A stretch of DNA of 64,000 nt, taken from Adiantum capillus-veneris (lineage: Eukaryota; Streptophyta; Polypodiopsida; Polypodiales; Pteridaceae). The notes under the pieces are model-generated. The model was given only the letters and a program-made list of their open reading frames with translations. It was not told the DNA's origin and searched no databases. The DNA is taken from NCBI GenBank assembly GCA_014529385.2, contig CM043947.1, forward strand, positions 132,545,391 to 132,609,390, written 5' to 3'. Made by a program: the position numbers and the translations under genes. Shown piece after piece: positions 43,661 to 56,053 of this stretch (the first letter of the stretch is position 1; every line of letters begins with the position of its first letter).

Positions 43661-44596
43661 GGCCATGTGTTAAAAAATTATCTTAATGTCTTCAAATACC
43701 ATCACCACACAAACTTATTATTTAGACAAATGTGGTAGAGAAAGTATGGAGTATAAGTTTGCTAGAAACGTTGTCGAGAAATTTGCGGTCTTGCCAGGAA
43801 AGCACCGGGCTTATGGCTGTGAGAGCTTGTGAGAGAACTCAACAAAAACTATATGAAGGAGTTAAACCATAGATGCCATGAAGACTAGGGTTTGGAAAGA
43901 AGTGCAATCAAAGAAGACTCACTCTTTCTCTCTTGCATTCACACACACAAAGAAAGAACGCAAAAGAGAATGTCAAAACAATACGAAGATGAAAACATCA
44001 AGGCTATGGTCATATCGTATCATGGGTAATATGAAAGGGTTAATGGATGAGTTAATGGCATTCAATCTTGGCTGACCAAATAGGCTACGAATTGTTCTTT
44101 GGAATTGTAGTTTTGTGCTTACCATAATATATATATTTTGTCTAGTGATTGGGATTAATTGTGTGTACAAATCCTCTTGGTTCATAGCAAGATAACTACG
44201 CTTACATCAAAAGAAAAATTATAGTCTATGAGAGGTAGTATGATGGGATCCGGTGATAGAAGTATTTCATTGAGCCTTTCAGGGCCAAAGAGAAACACTA
44301 TACGTTGTTGAAAGTGTATTTTACGGCTAATCCATACGTTGATTCTAATAGATTGTAAAGAGTGAAAGCGATAGAAATGATCATCATGTGGGTTATTCAT
44401 CTAGGATAGTATGTGAGAAATGTAGATATGAGAGAAGTGAAGAGATGAGAATTTTCCCTCCCAAGCCCTATTCTTGCCCGTAGACAATAAAGATACTGCG
44501 GGGAGAGATGTACCTGTAGCAAAGAGAACCTAAAATTTGTAGAGAGGATGAATTACTAAGAGTGAGAGAGATAGATTTGGTTAAGGAGATAATATT

Positions 44597-44598
<2 letters not shown>
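43661..44598. other. No gene seen
   Basis: Only short frames without known motifs on either strand. Probably decayed retroelement DNA behind relic C. Confidence 0.35.

Positions 44599-44650
<52 letters not shown>
44599..44650. repeat. (AT)26 microsatellite
   Basis: Uninterrupted AT dinucleotide array of 52 bases, self-complementary and able to form a hairpin. Confidence 0.97.
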
Positions 44651-44654
<4 letters not shown>

Positions 44655-45940
44655 GATTAGAGATGAAAAAGAAAACAACAAGAAATCAAGAAAACATCAA
44701 TGTAGAACATATCTTACTTGACAAACCCTTTGGCACTATTGATGGAGAGAGAAGAAGAGTGGATAATTCCACTTTGATTGATACACCAAGTGCAAGACCT
44801 TCTTTGATTAGATTTGATCTTACAAGGTTAGCTTGTTGCAAGAATGGCTAGTCTCCCTCTAGGAGAAAGTGTAGGCTTGGGCTTATGTTAATGGCTAAGT
44901 ATAATTAGGCATTACTACTCACTCCCTCAAGAATTCCTCTCATCAATGGCTTGAATGCTTGAGTTCCTTCCAAGGAAGAAGAGGTCCCCTTTTATAGGTG
45001 AAGGGAACCCCCAAGGGTTTACACAAGAAGAGAGGAGCCAGTGTGAACAGGAATTGGAAAAGTTGGAAATGAGCTGTCCCTGCATGATGTGGGCAGACTG
45101 GGGTCCAACATTTTGATCATATCTCCTCAACCGTGTCTCCAAATAAAAAAGTAAAAATATGGGCAAAAACTTCAGCTCATTAGCTACGATTTTCATTTTA
45201 AAATTGTTTTCCAATTCGGATTGGAACCTTGTGTAAAAAATTCATCAAAATAGAGTCCATTTATGGCAGCAAAAGTCTTCATGTGGTCTCCTTAGCCTAG
45301 ACTTTCATTTAATTCCAAAGGACACCTCATGCCATATGAAAACATGACATTGCTCCTTGACAAAGTTTTGTAATCATGCTTGCAATAATGCATTAAAATA
45401 AGTGTATCTTTGAAATCATGCCACCTAGTGTCCCACTAGGATTTGATTCTCTCCTAGTAGCTATTTAAAAAAATATATAAGAAAAGTATAAAAAATACAT
45501 AGAATATATATATATTGGAGTTTACCCTAGATATAGGATCTAGCTAGGGTGTGAGATGATAATGAAATAGTAGAAATAAAGAATCAATGCTTTTTGCCCC
45601 AAGTTAAAGAGGCAGAGCTATTGATGCTTTTCCCATAATATTTTCTGATGATAAAGTAAGGATATGTTACCCTTGAGAAAAATAATAGGATGAGATAGAA
45701 AGCTTATTATTATACTTAAATATGCATATGTACACTATAGGAAATATAATTATGTATCTAAAAAAATACAAGATAGATCTTGTAGCATGCGTTCCCACTA
45801 TGTACGTGTCACAGCACGACAACGTAATGGTATCTATCTCAAATACGACTAGATCTTTGCAACATTTTACTACCAATGTGATTCTATCAATGTTCACTGC
45901 AACGTCATTCGAAAATTAGAAGAACATTCAATCTAGAAGC
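44651..45940. other. No gene seen
   Basis: AT-rich, with short frames only. A short palindromic word of TATATATATT type lies near 45505. I see no LTR, TIR or domain. Confidence 0.35.
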
Positions 45941-46700
45941 TCACAGGTTCTAGGACCTAACACCAGGAAAGTAAACATACCCAAGGACATCTTAAAGCCT
46001 ATTGACAAAAACATCTGGTTCCTCAAAAATTATTGCAATCTTCCAACGTTTCAACATGAGCTTGAGCACAATGCAAAGTCCATCCAAGACACAAGTACCT
46101 CTAACCCACTAGTGCTTAGAAGAAGGTACAAAAAAAGACATGTTTGGGCAATGAAAAAGATTCTTAAAGCTCAACCTACTCCTCCAAAAGTGGATTCCCA
46201 AGTCCAATCTAGCACAGGGTACCCACAAGGATTTCCCACACAATCTCGTCAACCAATTTCTTCAAAGAGGGCCACAAAACCAGAACATATGCCAATGATG
46301 AATGAACTATCTTGCATCATCAAAAAGGTACTTTGTCAACACCTCCAAAGGCAGCTATTTGACCTTAATCCACTTAGATATGGTTGTGGCCTCATCCAAT
46401 TTTCTATTGAGAAATATTTTATCAAGAACAAACCATATGCCCTTTGTGCAAGTTCCAAACGAGCGGTTGACAAAGGTGCTCATCAACAATTGGAGGTGTT
46501 TGAACAAGCAGAGACTCCCAAGTGGAAAAATTTCCATAAGAAAAGGGATCCTCACGTCTCATAAGGCCCACCGTTACCTCTATAAAATCCAATGAGTCTC
46601 ATGCTACCAAGGTTCTCCTAGAACTGGTATGCATCCTTGGATGTGGTGAAGGAGTAACTTCTTCCACAACTCTTCCATGGGAAGCTATTGCCCAAAAGTG
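45941..46700 (+). other. Unassigned ORF region
   Basis: The frame 46112-46564 (150 residues) extends upstream without ATG to about 45940 (NIWFLKNYCNLPTFQHELEH, then RRRYKKRHVWAMKKILKAQP). It is basic in the middle and has no named domain. The text GTGCTTAGAAGAAGGT recurs at 50247, so it may be part of a dispersed repeat. I would not call it a gene without a database match. Confidence 0.25.
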
Positions 46701-47488
46701 ATTTCCTCAATGGGTATCAAAGGTTCAATTTTCTCATAGATAATTTTTTGGGCTCATGTAAATCAAGATCAAACATGAAAGTTCCCTACAAAGCCCGAAC
46801 CTACTCCAAAATAGCCACTTCATGATGCCTTGCCGATTCAACATCTATTAGCTTCTTTAATTGTAAGGCTGACCAATGAGTAGTTGAGGTAGATCCATAG
46901 GCTCATAAGTTTTGTGTACATCTCTCTTGTGAGAGTGAGATTGTCTCTAGTGCACTTGACAATTGTACAAAGCTGCCACGTCCTAGTGGCGTTAGCTACA
47001 ATCTCCATTCGATAATTTTATTGACCACAGTTCTCACTATATCTATGATGATAGTCGTGTAGAGCACGTAATAATGTGATTCTTCTTGACATGTGCCTTG
47101 TAATATCAAGAGAGGAAAAATGTGAAACAGAGTTCTTTTCCTACATGGAAAAATGTCAAATGCTTTTTCTGAATCGCTTAAAACAACAATATGTATAACA
47201 TATTTTCAGGCTTATTGGTTAGCCTACTGGAATCAATTGTCCTATTGGATAGCTTGGCAGTATAGCTACTGATTGAAAACTCTTATTTAGCAAATCTATG
47301 GTTTAGTAGTGCCCTTTGAATTTTCGAGACTCTTAACGAATAAATAATGTTTCGAATTGATGAAGTGAAAAAGCAGATATATAGAGGTGGATCTATCGAT
47401 GGGTGACGCTTTTGGAGAGGTACTTGTAGCATACCTTCGAGGTATTTTTGAAGTGATTCCACCACAAATACACATCCACACACACATA
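46701..47488. other. No gene seen
   Basis: Short frames only and no repeat that I can define. Confidence 0.35.
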
Positions 47489-47503
47489 CTCTCTCTCTCT
47501 CTC

Positions 47504-47534
<31 letters not shown>
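47489..47534 (+). repeat. (CT)8 followed by (C)30
   Basis: CT repeats at 47489-47504 run into 30 consecutive C at 47505-47534. The complementary G30 could fold as a G-quadruplex. Gly- and Pro-rich frames across it are artefacts. The true length is uncertain because homopolymers are error-prone. Confidence 0.95.
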
Positions 47535-47536
<2 letters not shown>

Positions 47537-48849
47537 TTCTTCCCCTTCACAAAAAAACAACCCCTCATGAGAGCACTCATTCAAAAACCACAATTCTCTC
47601 TACACACACATACTTCCTTTCGAAAGCTCTCATTACAAAAACATACACACCCAACACACATAGAATGTGAATGAACACCAAATAAGGAAATAAAGTTTAT
47701 ACATAAATCTTTTTGTATAAACCTTAGTACTATGCAGCTCTACCCTAGATTAGGCAAAGCTTTGTATGGGCTGCCTTAAGCGTTCACGTCTTATTTGATG
47801 GCTTCCTAATAGTTAAATTGGGTGAAGATTATCTGGATCCCTAGATACGTACTTTCAAGATCTAGCAAAACTATCTAAGCCTTTTTCTTTTCCCATAAAG
47901 GGCGAGAGAATTATATTAAGAAGAGACAAAACGATACAACCCATACAAAATACAAAACCCAATGGGCTTGTAGTTGGATCAAGATTACATTCCGAATTAC
48001 AATCCGACTTCCTATGGGACTATGATCAACTTTACAATCAAATTTAGTTACATAAGAGTGGGTTACGGGCTGTCATGGGGTGTCTGGGAAACTATCTAAG
48101 CTTTGACAGTAGATGTGAGCTTAGGTCATTCAGTGTTATCTATGTGTTTGTTACTTATTTATTTTCTCTCTTCTGAATTCTTAGCATTGTGAAGCTTCAC
48201 ACATTCATCGCACGGTATCATATCCAAGCACAACACCTTCATTACAACAACCCACTTCATCCTCATGTGGCACTATATGGCAAGTGATAGTAGCATTTCG
48301 TGCAAACCAGTCCATCACACAGGGGTTGATGAGAAGGCCACATCTAATGATGCTAATGAGGCAAAACCATTCAAATCATTCTAACACTCAATGAATTTTC
48401 TTAATGTAAAGATAAAGGGATGCTACCCACTTTTTGTAGGTTCCATTGCTTAGACACGGAGGCCCTAATTACGTCATTGATAACTTGCACCTTTATAAAT
48501 AAGGTGAAATGAGATGTATGTCAGGACTAGTCATATAGATGAGGATACCTCTTCAGGTAGCATCATATTTTGAGGATGAAAATCAAAATCCTCTATAAAT
48601 CTATTAAAAGAAAAATGAATAAAACAAGCACACCTTTACGATTTTCACTTGAGAAATGAATTTGACCACCCTCCGACTTCCTCAATGGACAAGCAAGCAT
48701 GCATCGACTATTTGTAAGAAAGGTTTCATACGTCAATGGGTAGCGTTGAGTTGGCGGCAATATTTTTGTTAACATGGTGCATTCTGTGAATTTTTAGGTT
48801 CGTTCGCCTAAGAGTGACAAGGGTATAGAGAGCAGTTCGTAACTTTGCC
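47535..48849. other. No gene seen
   Basis: The frames are short and without motifs. Nothing could be aligned with other parts of the window. Confidence 0.35.
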
Positions 48850-49244
48850 CAAATTGGTAGAGTTACACCCCATCGGGCAACGCTTGCTTAGCTCATGCAG
48901 TAGGGGTTAACCCCTGCTTGTGTGAACGCTCTCTAAATCCTACGATTGTTTCGGAGTTGCATAGGAGGCAAATTGATGAGACGGTTATTCGGAGCATGGG
49001 CATTCATATACAAAGAGGCTCGGTTCGGACTGCCCGCCCAAGTAGAGATACTCTGAGCGTCAGTTTTGTGTGGCGAAAGACAAGTGGAGGGGAAAAATGG
49101 CATGGGTTCTAGATCTACCACAAACAAGGCGGCCCCTTACCCCCTGACATACACGAGGATGTGCACCTTTTCAACACGGAACGCTGCGAGATCTTAAACT
49201 TGTAACCCCACGCATGAAAGACAAGGGCTCTAGCCACGAGCCCC
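48850..49244 (-). mobile_element. tRNA-headed SINE candidate
   Basis: The minus strand from 49244 begins GGGGCTCGTGGCTAGAGCCC, then CTTGTCTTTCATGCGTGG and a region GTTACAAGTTTAAGATCTC that looks like a decayed B box. The style (a tRNA-like head with A-box and B-box, then a body with GGGGGTAAGGGGCC and GCCTTGTTTGTGG) recalls the Au-type SINEs of plants. The D-loop part seems shortened by a deletion. The left border is only a guess and no target duplication was found. Confidence 0.35.
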
Positions 49245-52200
49245 AATCTTAATGGATGTTGTTTAAGCGCCAAAATGTACTTTGTTCTCGTCCGTCTCTT
49301 TTGTGAACCACACTTGACTAAAAAGGCTAAAATATGCTTAGGATCGGCGGCTGTTTGAACGCACCTTGAGTGCAGATAAGCTTCTTGTTCGTTAATTGTG
49401 GGCTCATAAGTTTTCTTTTAAGGCTAGGTTCACAGTGCAACAGCGGAAGAAAAGCCAATTTTCCTCACTTCCAGGCGGAACATCAATAGGCTCATCTCTT
49501 CTCCTTCCCTACGGTTCACACAAGGCGGTGGACGTACAAGCTTATCATGAGTGCACGACACTACTCCATTGATTGGAGGGAAAAGGTGTTAGGGTGGAAG
49601 TCCTCACGGGCGAAGAGGGTTGGGCGGGGGGGGGGGGGGGTGGTGGAAGAGAAAAAGCCTTTTTCCTCCTTGAAGTGGCTACCATGTCATTGCCTTCAAC
49701 CGCCTTATGTGAACAAGGCAAGCAAAATCCAAGCTTTTGATTGTCTTTATGTTTTCATTCACGACTTTCGCCGCTCTCTGCGAGCCTGACCTAAGAGGGC
49801 TTCCACACGGTGAGTTTCGTAACTCACCATTCTCCTTTGATTTTGCATTTCCACACACAAAGAAATTCCCTTTATTTGCACAAGACCCAACTGTAGAAAT
49901 ACTACTTTTCCTTTCAACCAATAGCAATAGCAAGAGAGACTTTATGAAACTCATACTATCCAATCTATTGCAAAAATAATGCGCATTTAGGAATTTTGGG
50001 AAAATATGCAAAAATGGGACAATTCTTCTTTCCTGCATTTCTAATAGCAACCAAACTCCGGTGGAGGATGCACAACATTCTTATCTACAAATCTTAAATG
50101 AATGCTAGAAGGAATGGGATTTTCTTCTCCATCTTGCAAATAGTTGTCGTGTATTCACATATCTGTACAAACTACTAAACAATTGATGTTTGCTAAGTTT
50201 TTCCTTGAAGCTCAATACTTCTGGTAAATGTTACATATAGGTTGTGCTTAGAAGAAGGTGTAAAAGGTGTATGATCATGAGACATATGCCTGATACTAAT
50301 ACTCTAAGAGTGGTGCAGATCCTCTCCTTGAAAAGTATTGTGAGATTTTGAAACTATGCTTTCAAAAGACAAGGATCATGTCAAAAGACTTTGTGGGGTT
50401 AGAACTCTTGTGCATGCCATCTATAGCTTGTGCCTATTGTAGTTGTGCAAGCAATCATAAAGGGTGATAATAAACTAGAAGGGACAATGGTTAGTCTCAA
50501 TGATAGATACATATATTCACCAATGATCAACAGTTCCATGACAAGAGATGTTGAGACTGGAAGTCTAGATCAAGGCTCTTTGAAAATACATACAAACCAA
50601 ATGGGTGGTCCAAATTGTGTTGGCATAACCATGGAAAAGAGGTTCCTCAATTCTTGTAGAGATATTGCAAGGTGACTACCTTGGAGTGTGACATCTTCGT
50701 ATCATTACAACCGAAACCACCTCAAATAAGTGTTGAGGCTCAAACTTGAGGGAGATCGTAATGCATACACTAAGGTAAGGGGGCTAGAAGAGTGACTGCC
50801 CCAATTATGAGCATATTATATGCCATAGATGTTTCACTTTGGATCTTATAACATGCTCACTTCGTTAGCCTAGCGGATGATGCGGTCATTGCCTAAAGTT
50901 TTGGAAGAGGGCTTGAATCTGTGCTTCTACTAGTCCTCACATGCCACATTACTTTTTGTGCATAGTTTTCCTTTCAGTCTTTGCCTATGAACAAAAAATC
51001 CATGCATAACTTTTCTTGCATAAGAATTTCAACGACAAGGCAAAGAAGAAGATGCTTGCAAAATAGCAGGGAGGCTCTAGACAACAAAAAGCACTATGTT
51101 TTGGTGCAATACAAATGGCCCTCTTACCTTATGTGCATCTTCAAATTCTAGATCGAGAACCTCAAGAGAAAGAGTGAAGCTCGAACTTGAGGTCGAACGA
51201 AAAGCAACGCTTCATGACCAAAAGACATTGGGCTTCTCTTCCAGAAGCTAGTTATAGGGTGTTTGTGCTCACCAGGTAAAAATTGAGGGGCGCGCACCGT
51301 GCACCATTATTTAGTTCAAGATGAAGAATCATGTGAACCTCATAAAGGAGATGGACTTTAATTTGAATTTTGAATTTCGTACGTCCGATTCGTCAAATTT
51401 TGACGGTGACGTTCTCCCATGCCGTCTGCAGATATCATTCATTGCCGCACGTTAGGTGCTCCACTGTCTGCTGCAATGCTGAGCTTTAACGTCAATGCAA
51501 GATAAAAATCAAGAAAGAACTTAAAATTTTGTAGGTGCGTTGCACGTAGCTCCAAGCTGAACGACCTTCTTACTGCAGTTATGCACCTTACACTATTTCT
51601 TGCAGATTCATGCTTGAACCCCTGACAATGATGAGAGGATGGCTATTGGCATTGTAGGCTAAAAACGAGCAGCAACACAAGGAGGCTCATTGAAAGGATT
51701 ATGCAGGCGAGGGTAGCGCAACCATGGGCAATTTGACTATGGTGAAATAGGTTTTGCAGGATCAAGGCACCATGTGGCAGCACACAAGGGTAGTTGGGAT
51801 GAGTGCATGGATGGATGAATGATGGAGACCTGTGCAAGAGGCGTGAGAAACAATGCGTAATTAGTGTCGTGAGCATCGAAGGGGAGACAAGCTCAAGATG
51901 ATCAAGCTATGGCAGCAAAGCAGGTAGCAGGTTTAAAGGCAAGGCTGTTGTTGAATTTGTCCTACCAAAGCTTGTGAATGAAAGCAAGCTTGTGAATGAA
52001 AGCAAGCGGTGCTCTTGGCGACCTGGGTACTTTCGTGCCTATCATTGTACCCCTCATGTTGGTGACGTGGATCGATTTGGGAACTACCCTCCTCTTCACG
52101 GGCATCTACAACATCGTGACGAGCCTGCTATTTGGCGTGCCCATGCAATAGGGTCAAAGCCTAGCATTAATAACACCCGAAATTGATGAGACGATAGCTA

Positions 52201-52689
52201 CAGAGCGGCGGCCAGCGTACACAACTACAACACTTGACGGTGGTGAGACGGTAGCTACAAAGTGGTGGACAATAGTCCCGATCCAATCTCGGCATTAGCA
52301 TAGATATTAGGTAATCATTTAGATCACTTTCAAGTGGTTGTAACTTCGTCAGTCTTGTCATTGGATTTCAGGCCAAGCCCACACCTTTGAGCTCTGTGGG
52401 TTAACAAAATTGAGAGTTCACATCATGATTGAGCCACATGGAATGCCATTCTCTCATCAATTGGCTAATGTACATTTAACTTCTTGTCTTAAATCATGTG
52501 CACAATTTTATGCATGCCCATGGTCGTATGCCCATGGTCGTGCCAATTGTGCCATGCAAACAAGCGCATAAGTAGTTTTTCTTATAGTGTGTGTAGTTTA
52601 AAAGGTTTGAAAAGTTTTAACTTTTTTCTGTTAGCCTTAGTTATGTGATGTGAGTGTCATTGCGCATTTTTTAGTTAACATGGTGCTAT
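49245..52689. other. Long unassigned stretch
   Basis: No domain, LTR or TIR could be supported. It includes a run of 15 G at 49626-49640. The minus-strand frame 49679-50050 and the plus-strand frame 50430-50675 have no recognisable motif. The word GTGCTTAGAAGAAGGT at 50247 recurs from 46106. The short stretch 51973-52012 repeats GTGAATGAAAGCAAGC twice in tandem. Confidence 0.35.
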
Positions 52690-53780
52690 CGTATAGGCTC
52701 TAGCCTCATGCCCTTTATTGACTTAGAGCAAGGTGAATGCTCACACCTTCATATCATCTTTTAACTTAGAGCAAGGTCATTGGAGGTTTACACCTTCATG
52801 TTCCTTACATGCCTAGAGCAAGGCGGAGGCTCGAACTTAATTTTAGCCTCACACTCTTATTGACTTTGAGCAAGATGGAGGCTCAAATTTAGACCTACAA
52901 AAGGCAATGGCTCAAACTTAAGTTTGAGCCTCATTTCCCTTACATACCTAGAGCACGACAAAGCTCGAACTTAAGTTCGAGCCTCATGCTCTTATTGACT
53001 TTGGACAAGATGGAGACTCAAATTTTTACTTACAAATTTGGAGCAAGGTAGTGGCTTGAACTTAAGTTCGAGCCTCATGTCCCTTACATAGTTGGAATAA
53101 GGAAATTTCTTGAGCTTCCTTCCCCTTACATAGCTAGAGCACAAACAAGAGCTTAAGTTTGAGACTCGTGTCTTTACCTATGGGTTTGGAACAAGAAAGA
53201 GGTTTGAATGCATCACTCTCCTTACATGCCTAGAGCATAGCCCCAAGTATTTGAACTTCAACCTTACTTTAGGTATTAAAGGGACATATAAGTCTTGAAC
53301 TTAAGTTTGAGCCTCATGTCCTCTACGTACCTAGATGAAGGTGGAGACTTAAACTTACCCCCTTAGTACCCATATGAAGGCTGAGGATTTTTTATCATAT
53401 GCCCCTTAACTACTTAGACCAAGGAAAAGGAGTTTCAACCTTGTGATGCTTATGTACCTAGAATAAGGTGGATGCTTGAGTCATGCTCCTTACATACTTA
53501 TAGCAAGGTATGTAAGGTGGATGCTTGAGTCATGCTCCTTACATACCTATAGCAAGGTGGAGGCTCAAATTTTGGGTGTGCTCATCATGTCCTACTAGTA
53601 CCTTGAACATGGTGGTAGCTCTAGCCTCATGCCCTTTATGTACCCCTATTCAATACCTAGTGAGAGGTGGAAGCTTACACTAAGGGGCATAGAATGGGGG
53701 CACGTAAGGAGCATGAGGCTCAAGCTCAATTCCTAGAAAGAGGTAGAAGCTTATAGTAAAATTGAACTTCTTGCCATTTT
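52690..53780 (+). repeat. Diverged minisatellite, period about 55 bases
   Basis: Units share GCCTCATGTCCCTTACATA, CCTAGAGCAAGGTGGAGGCT and TCGAACTTAAGTTCGA. Copies differ strongly and the array has lost some units. The last word is itself a palindrome and is extended to 20 bases at 52963-52982. No coding frame runs through the array. Confidence 0.75.
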
Positions 53781-54384
53781 CTTATAAAAAAATTGGATAT
53801 ATTGGTTTGAGCAACATGCCCCTTCTATACCCAAACATTCTTCATATCTATTAGTGAGCAGCAACAACAAGTAAGGGTTGATCAACTTAAGTTTGAGCCC
53901 TTATTCATGTGCTAGTGCCTCATTTTTATATTGCACAAAGGGTCCATATAAACAAAAATAAGGCCAAAATTAACAAAAAATACTATAGTTTTAAGTCTCA
54001 TTTTAAAAAATGGGACTTGAATAATTCCCAAAATTCCTAAATATGTCTTAAATGCAAAAGTTTCACAAAAGGAACAAAGACCTCCTATGTTCACGATTTC
54101 AACCCCTTTTTAGTCCTTGTTCCTTTTGAAAAGGTACCGTGTGGGAGCACTCTAAGTAGTTGTGAGATTGCTTTCTAGAGAGTTTTAACGTCGTAGGATT
54201 CGTTATATATACTAGTACGGCCGGCTGCCTTCGGCGGCCTCTCTCTCTCTCTCCCTCTCTCCCTCTTTATCGCATGCGAATGGGCTTTTTTTAGTTTTGG
54301 ACTTTAGCCTTCAGGTTGCAGATTGCGACACGTGTAAAGGGCTCCCCCTTCCGCCATATTATGTTAGTAGATATATGTATGTAC

Positions 54385-54385
<1 letters not shown>
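53781..54385. other. No gene seen
   Basis: Unassigned, with a CT-rich stretch at 54238-54266. Confidence 0.35.

Positions 54386-54440
<55 letters not shown>
54386..54440 (+). repeat. Compound (TA)n(GA)n microsatellite
   Basis: An array of TA repeats to 54412, followed by GA repeats to 54440. Confidence 0.95.
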
Positions 54441-54443
<3 letters not shown>

Positions 54444-56053
54444 TTCTCAGTCGGACGAGGTCGCAACACAGCTGCAACTGGGGTTTCCCACTCGCATACT
54501 GCCCTGGGGCTCACTGTTAACTGCCCTACGATTTGTGCTCCTTACGGCCAGTCCAGGAAATCGTGAGAGCTTCCCTATCTCTCGTCTCACCTAAGGTCCT
54601 TTGGATGGAAGGCTGACTTTTCTTGTCTTCAACCGTAGTTACTCGCCACAACAGTGCTCTCTCTATCTCCTTATTATCCACATATTTACACCTTTGAGAA
54701 GAGAGAGAGGGAAGAAGAAGAAGAGTATTTTAATGTCAGTATCCGAGGAGAGACAGAGTGCTTCGACATTTCGGACTTGTGCACCAAGTCAATTTGTACT
54801 CCATGGCAACCACCACACCTGCACCTGGTGTCAGGATGACTATTTATGCTAGACACCAGACTTTGATGTTGAAGAGTTTGATCGCTAGCAACGGATCCGT
54901 CGTTTTTCAGTCACACTTTCAGTCCATCTCTTAAGGTTGTGTTACTTGTATAGCTAGTAGGTGGGGCATGGTTATACCAAGTTCACTGGCTACAAAGATC
55001 GACACTCCATAGATATAGGTGGTGGTTATTGGTCGCCTGAATCAGTGTCTCAAGTACCATCAATTTGGGTACATAGTGAGAGTTTTCCCTTCCACCCTGG
55101 GTTGGCAAAAGACACCTCATCACCATGCCTTTCGGCGCACACAACCCCCAATAACACCACACCCACCCCCTCAACAGTTTGTCTACCCGACAATCTCACA
55201 GGTTTCAACTACTCGAGGAAAGACTATCTACTCTCCAACATCCACCTAAAGCTACCTCACATTAAGCTATGGAGACTAAATTCCCACATCTGCCATCTAC
55301 CCCAGCCCCTTCCGTCCCCAACCATTGACATTGGAGCACAATCATCCCCTAACACATGTCCCAACCCACCCACCCTCACCCATGGCACCTCATACCCTGC
55401 ACCTCTAGTGTATGTCCCACCACCACCTCCTCATGTTCCTCGATCCTTCATAGCTTCTGCGCCACCAACTTTGCATTTTTCTAGAGCTAAGTAGAGTGAT
55501 GATAGCAGTGCTCTATTATTGGTTCGGCTGTACATTTTACATTGTGTATAGAAAGCACGCTCACTTCTAGTAGGTAGTAGGTAGTAGGACATGTCTCATG
55601 CTCTCCTTTCCCTATCTTTTTTTTGGCATGGACACACGAACACAAGTTTCAATGATGGATTTTGTTCTTTGCCACACCTTGCAAGCTATCTAGAATTGGG
55701 TAGGTTTCATTTCATCATGAATTGCTATAAACAAAGTATAGGAGCTAAAAAACGACTATGTACAATGGACTGCTACTGTTTATTACTAGTTTCGTCTGTG
55801 GACTATACTACCCCGATCCCTTGCACCATGCGGGTATAGTCGGAGTCGATAGTGGTCTCTATATTGGGATGCTCTTCTGTCTACTTTGGTTCTTAGTTTA
55901 CAATTACTCCCTTCTTTGTCCCATGACAGCTCCTACGCCCACTACTACATGGTGAGGATGTGCTTGCATTAGCTTTTGTTCCTTGGCTTTGGCCAAAGAT
56001 CAAGAGATCTCAGCATTGATTCAAAGTCATGTAGCCGTTGATATGGTTGATGC
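54441..56053 (+). other. Unassigned, includes a Pro-rich ORF at 54961-55494
   Basis: The 177-residue frame at 54961-55494 is rich in Pro, Ser and Thr (APLVYVPPPPPHVPRSF). It lies upstream of a LINE relic in the same direction and could be a remnant of ORF1, but no RNA-binding or zinc-knuckle motif is present. The rest of the stretch has no gene that I can support. Confidence 0.25.

Noticed and set aside
47296-47674. Gly- and Pro-run ORFs
   Set aside because: They are translations of the C30 run and the CT repeat.
48885-48910. Pol III A box on the plus strand (TTAGCTCATGCAGTAGG)
   Set aside because: There is no B box at a proper distance on the plus strand; the better tRNA-like head is on the minus strand at 49244.
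49189-49244. Functional tRNA gene on the minus strand
   Set aside because: The D arm is incomplete, the B box is eroded and no acceptor stem closes; a SINE head fits better.
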